Assembly: GCF_000090795.2 (NCBI RefSeq)
Contig: NW_003546622.1
Coordinates: forward strand, 1-21,579
DNA length: 21,579 nt
Source: Amphimedon queenslandica
Taxonomy: Eukaryota > Porifera > Demospongiae > Haplosclerida > Niphatidae
Reading direction: 5' to 3'
Positions 17,501-21,579 of this stretch are shown here, piece by piece. Below the pieces are notes generated by a model that was not told the origin of the DNA, ran no database searches, and saw only the letters and a program-made list of their open reading frames with translations. A program made the position numbers and the translations under genes. The number at the start of each line of letters is the position of its first letter. Position 1 is the first letter of the stretch.

Positions 17501-20399
17501 GGTCAAAGTCACTCTACTATAAGTACAGGGTCGATTGCTAAATTTCACAAAAAATGAAAAGAAAAAAATTTTTGAGTTTTAAATTTTTTCCTGATACATA
17601 TACATGTTTTTACGTTTTGTATCAACTTTGAGTTGATTTTGATCAAATCTGAATTTTTAAAATTGTTCCAAAATCAGGCCAAAGTCCCTGTACTATAGTA
17701 CAGTGTCATTGGCCAAATTTTGGCAAAAACTAAAAGAAAAGAATTTTCCATTTTTATAATTTTTTCTGATGTATATACATGCATTTGTGCTGCATAAAGA
17801 AGTTTAAGGTGATTTTGATAAAAATAGAATTTTTTATGAATTGTGACCATAATTGACAAAAGGGCCCTTATGGCGGATTTTAAAATTGATCTTAATAATG
17901 GCAAATATCAACCTGTGAGTGCTTTGTTAGACAATCATTGTTTCTAAAAGTTTCATGGTAACTTTTTGTATCCTGTGGAGTAATTTTATGATAAATGGGG
18001 CTCAGGAAGTTGGATTTCTTAGGCTAGAAAGACAAATTTCACTACCCGCCATAAGGTACCTTTTGTCAATTATGGTCACAATTTTTAAAATTGCTCAAAA
18101 ATTGGGTCAAGACCATGCAATGTAATGAGTGCCATAGAGTTTTCATTTAAAACGGCTACAAGAGAATATTCCATTTTTGCTACATTTACTTTGATTTTTA
18201 GACTCAAGATCAATGCAATGACACTTCTATAAATTCACTTGTCTCAACTGTGATCTGTTTCAATGTTCTCCCTTCAATACTCACCTCAAGGCATGGCCCA
18301 ATAAACTATGTCATCAAACTAGATGTAATAGATATTGATGGTAATGTGGATAGCCTTCCCATTGAAGTATCTGTTAAGAATCCTGATGAGATTTACAGTC
18401 GGGAAGATGTGGTTAATAATAATGGAGTGTATTTGAGCTTAGATGTTGTGGCCATTTCTACATACAGGACTGAAATGTGAGTTTTAATTAAGTTATTTAT
18501 AGTACATGTATATACCTTTCATTTTGTCTCTTTTATGTGCTATTTTTAACCTAATCTAAGCTCTGGAGTTACAATTTGTACATGTACATGTAGACTTTTA
18601 AAATTAATTTAATTACTTTTCTTGTTGTAATCTATTATCATGTACTTTTCCATAAATGAACAAATCCTAAGCCAAATTCAATATAAGTAATGGAACAATT
18701 TTAGAGTAAATTTATGAAAAAGTGAACTAGTGAAGATAACATTTTTCAAATGCTGAATGACATTATTTAACGAGTGGATAATTTAATCATATTATAATAC
18801 TCTTCCTAGTCTGTGGTCTGCAAGGCAGATATATTACAATGGAAGTGGCTCTACTTTTATTAACAGCATTACCAGTTCACCTGGATCACAACTCAACCTA
18901 ACAACTGCTCTGTTGAAAACACTTGGAGCTCAAATAAGAAGTGGCACAATAGCAGTATACATACTAGCCAGCAGCAATGAGAATGAAAACTACTTCTATC
19001 CAGCAAGTATAATTGTAAGAGCTATTGAAAGTAGATGAATGGAGAAATATAGATTTATTATAGTTAATATTTTTTCTTTACAATAGGCAAGTAATAATGT
19101 TTCCTGTGATGAGTCACAACTCAGTTCTCAAGGTTTCACGTATGTAATGGACAGACTGCAAAAGGACACTGGATCTAATAAACACAAGAGATCAGCAGGT
19201 GGACTTCATCCTGGTCTTAGTACTAGACAGTCAAATCCTGGAGCAAGGGTGAGCTATATTGAGTATATCATAATTCTAGTAGACAAAAAGCTATTGGCTT
19301 TTTTAGTAGCACTTACTTTTTGTGATATTAAAAATAACATTTTAATGCTGAAAATTTCAATCACCAAACACAATGATGCGTGTACTTTGGCAAATTGTAC
19401 TGACACACATGAGGTCAATATTATTTTCTTTTTTCAGGGTTGTGCTGGGTCAGACACCACTCGCTGTATTACTATTGTATGTAACTTCACTTCATTGAAG
19501 GAAAGAATTGAATTGACTATCACTGGATATTTGAATGAAAGATTCTTTACTGTAAGAAGGATGGAGGGAGGGAGAGAGTGATATACAAACTCTATTATTG
19601 TATTGGCAGTAATGTGTTGATGATTTTGCAGCCATGCCTATGTGTACAATGTATGTGACTCAGAATCATTAATTCCATGGAATTTCTAATGGCCAAATTT
19701 ATTCGGCTGTTATATTGCATATGCATGTAATTTTAGGGTAAAACTGAATCATACCAGTTGTCAGCTTTTGCTCAAGTTAATGTCACTGATGGATTAACCT
19801 TCACTTCAAACGACTCTATCACTGAAGCAGAGGTAAGGATTGGAATAGGGCATGATGAAAGTTGATGTATTTTGCAACTTTATACCCATCCACTTTTTGT
19901 TGTAATTTATTTTTTTCTTTTTAGAGTATTATTAGTGTCATAAGACTGAATGATAATATAGCAGAGGCTGAGTTAGGATTACCATGGTATATTCTTTTAT
20001 TTCCCAGTCTAGCTGCTCAGCTAGTCTTTGTCATTATGCTGACACTACTTTGCTTTGTAAGTATATAATATAAACAAAATTGAAAACAGTATTATTTCAA
20101 CTCCCACTGCTTACAATTTAATTGACTTTTCAGCTGAGTCTGCTTATATTACTTCTCAAATGGGAAGTAATATCAAATGAGAATACTAGAACACAACAGT
20201 GTTTGTTTTATCATTGAGATTTGAGAAGATCATATTACATCAGTTCAACTGTCTCATGCAGTTTCTATTCCTTTAGTTGGGTTTCTTTAAAAGAAAGAAG
20301 TATCATAAAGTTGACGTGACTGGAGATGAAACATTTGAACTTAGTCCATTGGAAATAGTAAGAGAAGAGAATGCAGAAGTTGCTCCCCAAATTAACTAG
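11508..20399 (+). CDS. Integrin alpha subunit (26 exons)
   Basis: The 26 exons (11508-11728, 12545-12810, 12858-12976, 13075-13192, 13603-13694, 13740-14007, 14118-14162, 14261-14310, 14453-14509, 14554-14606, 14750-14846, 14941-15049, 15095-15192, 15301-15409, 15505-15655, 15891-16140, 16273-16413, 16618-16697, 16840-16990, 18202-18476, 18810-19014, 19087-19248, 19438-19551, 19737-19832, 19925-20056, 20277-20399) join in frame to 1193 aa. It is the adhesion receptor subunit that pairs with integrin beta at the cell surface. Signal peptide is 1-23. FG-GAP blades include FGYSV (48), LVGAP-type IMVGAP (75-80) and cation loops DLNGDGWDD (425-433), DINNDGYND (491-499) and DIDQNEYRD (560-568). Thigh/calf signatures are RRNCGLDGVC and NNGEDSY. 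There is a furin-type KHKR at 1017-1020, a membrane helix about 1130-1154, then GFFKR (1155-1159) and a 34-residue tail. No I domain is present. The start is the first in-frame ATG, directly before the signal peptide. Which alpha class it belongs to cannot be told here. Confidence 0.95.
11729..12544 (+). other. Integrin intron 1
   Basis: This 816-nt intron runs from donor GTGAGT to acceptor CTCACAG. It is AT-rich, with a short imperfect direct repeat near its 3' end (GGCTGTTGTTATACAGGC and GGCTGTTGTTGTTGTTAAC, about 12430-12510). Signal peptide and first blade start on one side and the rest of the propeller on the other. Nothing gene-like is seen. Confidence 0.75.
13193..13602 (+). other. Integrin intron 4
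   Basis: This is a 410-nt AT-rich intron with donor GTAAGT. The acceptor is TTGATAG just before the exon coding FIAGSPNNQNGEG. No repeat or open frame of note is seen. Confidence 0.6.
17200..18120 (+). repeat. Diverged tandem repeat, ~170-180-bp period, related to 8269-8925
   Basis: Landmark TGATGTATAT/TGATACATATACATG recurs near 17240, 17409 (degraded), 17591 and 17768. Each is followed about 30 nt later by a form of AAGCTTGAGATGACTCCGAT or TTTGAGTTGATTTTGAT, then GTCCAAAGTCCCTG-ACTATAGTACAGGG. The TGATACATAT...GAG-TGATTCCGA core and the period match the array in Rab2 intron 5. Copies are far more diverged here. Confidence 0.75.
17841..18081. mobile_element. MITE-like element nested in the tandem array
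   Basis: The arms are TTGTGACCATAATTGACAAA at the left and TTTGTCAATTATGGTCACAA at the right, perfect over 20 bp. They continue as AGGGCCCTTATGGCGG against CCGCCATAAGGTACCT. It is 241 bp and non-coding. The repeat unit resumes on both sides (TTTTTATGAA before, TTTTTAAAATTGCTCAAAAA after), so it entered the array after that had formed. Confidence 0.85.
18477..18809 (+). other. Integrin intron 20
   Basis: This is a 333-nt intron from donor GTGAGT to acceptor TTCCTAG, with a TACATGTACATGTA palindrome run at 18577-18594. It is otherwise plain AT-rich sequence. Confidence 0.65.
20134..20166 (+). other. Candidate 33-nt cassette exon of the integrin gene
   Basis: Inside intron 25 a good acceptor (GACTTTTCAG) is followed by 11 codons reading LSLLILLLKWE and then a GTAATA donor. 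Both junctions are phase 0, so it could be included between the membrane exon and the GFFKR exon without changing frame, giving KWELGFFKR. If the donor is not used, the frame runs 16 further codons to a stop at 20215, an alternative tail without GFFKR. The version without it has family-typical membrane-helix length, so skipping is probably the default. Confidence 0.4.
20146..20173 (+). promoter_or_regulatory. Hairpin over the cassette-exon 5' splice site
   Basis: ATATTACTTC and GAAGTAATAT are perfect 10-bp complements separated by 8 nt. The candidate donor GT (20167-20168) lies inside the right arm, so pairing in the transcript would hide it. A regulatory role is inference. Confidence 0.4.
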
Positions 20400-20546
20400 A
20401 TATGTTTGTCTAATTTAATTTTTTATTTTAGTGATTAGATCTAGTATATCCATGCACTCTTAGTCATAATCAATGTTCTTTTTGATGTCCTTTCTTATCC
20501 ATTATGTCTTTACATATTGGAGTAATAATATGCAGTGCAATTTATG

Positions 20547-20552
20547 ATTAAA
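20547..20552 (+). terminator. Possible integrin polyadenylation signal ATTAAA
   Basis: ATTAAA lies about 150 nt after the integrin stop and before the A/T tract. No AATAAA occurs earlier in the 3' flank. It is the common variant hexamer, but the surroundings are so AT-rich that chance is a real alternative. Confidence 0.35.
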
Positions 20553-20589
20553 AATAATTAAGCTGTCTGCAGCACTAGAATGTAGTCTA

Positions 20590-21152
20590 TTTTAACTTAA
20601 TTTAATTTAATTTTTAATTTTTTAAATTTTATATTAAGCATTTTTTTAATTTTAATTTTTTAATTTAGTTTTGAATTTTTTATTCTTACTTTATTTTTGT
20701 ATTAATAATTTTATTTTTTATTTTATTTATTAATTTTTTGTATTTCTCTATTTTATTTTTTTATTTTAATGTGTTTTAATTTTTTATTTTCTTAATTAAA
20801 AAAAAATAATTTATTTTATTTCAAATTTTTTCTTTTTTTATCTATTTATTTTTTTAAAATTAAATTTAAAATTTATATTTTATTAATAATGTTTATTCTT
20901 TTTTTACAATTATTATTCTATTTTTGATTTTTGTTATTTTTAAATTTTAAATTTTTAAATTTTAGATTTAAATTTTTTATTTTTAATAATTAATTTTTAT
21001 TTTTTTTAATTTTTAATTTATTTTTAAAATTTTTAAACTTTCATTTTATTTTTTAAATTTGAATTATATTTTTATTTTTATTTTTAAATTTTTAAATTTT
21101 TAAATTTTTTGATTAAATTTTTTTAATTTTTAAAATTTTTAATTTTTTTTAG
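20590..21152. repeat. A/T-only low-complexity tract
   Basis: About 560 bp consist almost entirely of A and T, with a few scattered G and C, built from degenerate TTTTAATTTT and TTTAAATTTT runs. It lies just 3' of the integrin gene. No coding content is possible in it. Confidence 0.9.
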
Positions 21153-21579
21153 AAATTTAAGTATTATTCATCATGATACCGTAAATAAAGTAAAATTTTC
21201 TTGCCGCCATTTTGGAGTTGGAGTCCTAGTTCCAATGGTTGTCTGTGCGTACCGTACTTAGAATGTAGTATTTATGGCCTATGGAGCGATCTAGTCTTGC
21301 GTAGCCAGACCCATCCCCCCTTTTAAAAATTTTGACAGCCGTCTAAATGTCAAAAAGGGGGATGGGCCTGGTTACGTGGGACTAGGATCAATTGTGAAAA
21401 GAGCTAATTCTCCAATGACTGCTGTATTTGTGACAGCAATCTTATTATACAGTATATATATACTTATACACACTCACAGTCACACGTGGTATTGCAATGA
21501 ATACGATTAGTGTGTTCACAATCTTAATTAATTGTCATGTTTAAAGATTAAATGTCATGATTAGTCATGAAACCACACA
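21153..21579. other. Right-edge intergenic DNA
   Basis: These 427 bp hold no frame I can defend. They contain GCCGCCATTTTGG (21203-21215), which on the minus strand matches the YY1-type AAnATGGCGGC site, and the hairpin element at 21291-21385. The rest is AT-rich with a TATATATA run near 21453. It could be the promoter flank of a gene beyond the window. Confidence 0.5.
21291..21385. mobile_element. Short foldback element
   Basis: The 95-bp segment folds on itself. The left arm is CTAGTC..GCGTAGCCAGACCCATCCCCCC; the right arm is GGGGGATGGGCCTGGTTACG...GACTAG. Inner TTTTGACA/TGTCAAAA also pairs, leaving a loop of about ten bases (GCCGTCTAAA). It stands out by its GC content from the A/T surroundings. 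Probably a miniature transposon; no transposase is seen. Confidence 0.75.

Larger units (their letters stand above)
16991..18201 (+). other. Integrin intron 19 (repeat-filled)
   Basis: This 1211-nt intron is the longest in the integrin gene, between two calf-region exons. Most of it is a diverged tandem array (about 17200-18120), interrupted by the inverted-repeat insertion at 17841-18081. The acceptor is a clean TTTTTAG. No host coding sequence lies in it. Confidence 0.8.

Overview
The window looks like nuclear DNA of an early-branching animal, most likely a demosponge (Amphimedon-like; this species guess is inference). It is AT-rich and has compact multi-exon genes with consensus GT-AG introns. 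It also holds many short foldback/MITE elements, dispersed TACATG palindromes, a Rab2 that is nearly metazoan-canonical, and a full integrin alpha subunit. I read four protein-coding genes by hand-splicing the sequence. || Layout. (1) 1-1803, minus: the 5' part (601 codons, one uninterrupted frame) of a gene that runs off the left edge. It encodes a hydrophobic leader, a 2A-like ribosome-skipping motif (GDIELNPGP), a Death-like domain, a long helical region and ankyrin repeats. (2) 2171-3532, minus: a three-exon TMEM42-type membrane protein, 142 aa. (3) 3891-10944, plus: Rab2 GTPase, nine exons, 217 aa. Its first exon faces that of TMEM42 across about 360 bp, so the two probably share a bidirectional promoter. 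(4) 11508-20399, plus: an integrin alpha subunit, 26 exons, 1193 aa. It has a signal peptide, seven-bladed FG-GAP propeller, three visible cation loops, thigh/calf region, KHKR furin-type site, one membrane helix and a GFFKR tail. (5) 20400-21579: no gene seen; an almost pure A/T tract followed by a hairpin element. || The introns, especially Rab2 introns 2, 5 and 8 and integrin intron 19, are full of repeats. These include TA-flanked inverted-repeat elements, one carrying a coding-like HVYK..WTP fragment, and two ~176-bp-period tandem arrays. The arrays share a core although they sit in different genes. Other repeats are a pyrimidine microsatellite running into a splice acceptor and a long palindrome built on TTTACCTCG. 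|| The four genes do not form a pathway. Rab2 (ER-Golgi traffic), TMEM42 (membrane) and integrin alpha (adhesion) are household or structural animal genes. The first gene is the unusual one: the 2A motif separates a membrane-type leader from a Death/ankyrin signalling part. A decayed second copy of the 2A-coding segment, lacking exactly the codons for D-I-E-L, lies about 730 bp upstream. A second notable point is a possible 33-nt cassette exon at the membrane-cytoplasm junction of the integrin, with its 5' splice site inside a perfect 10-bp hairpin stem.
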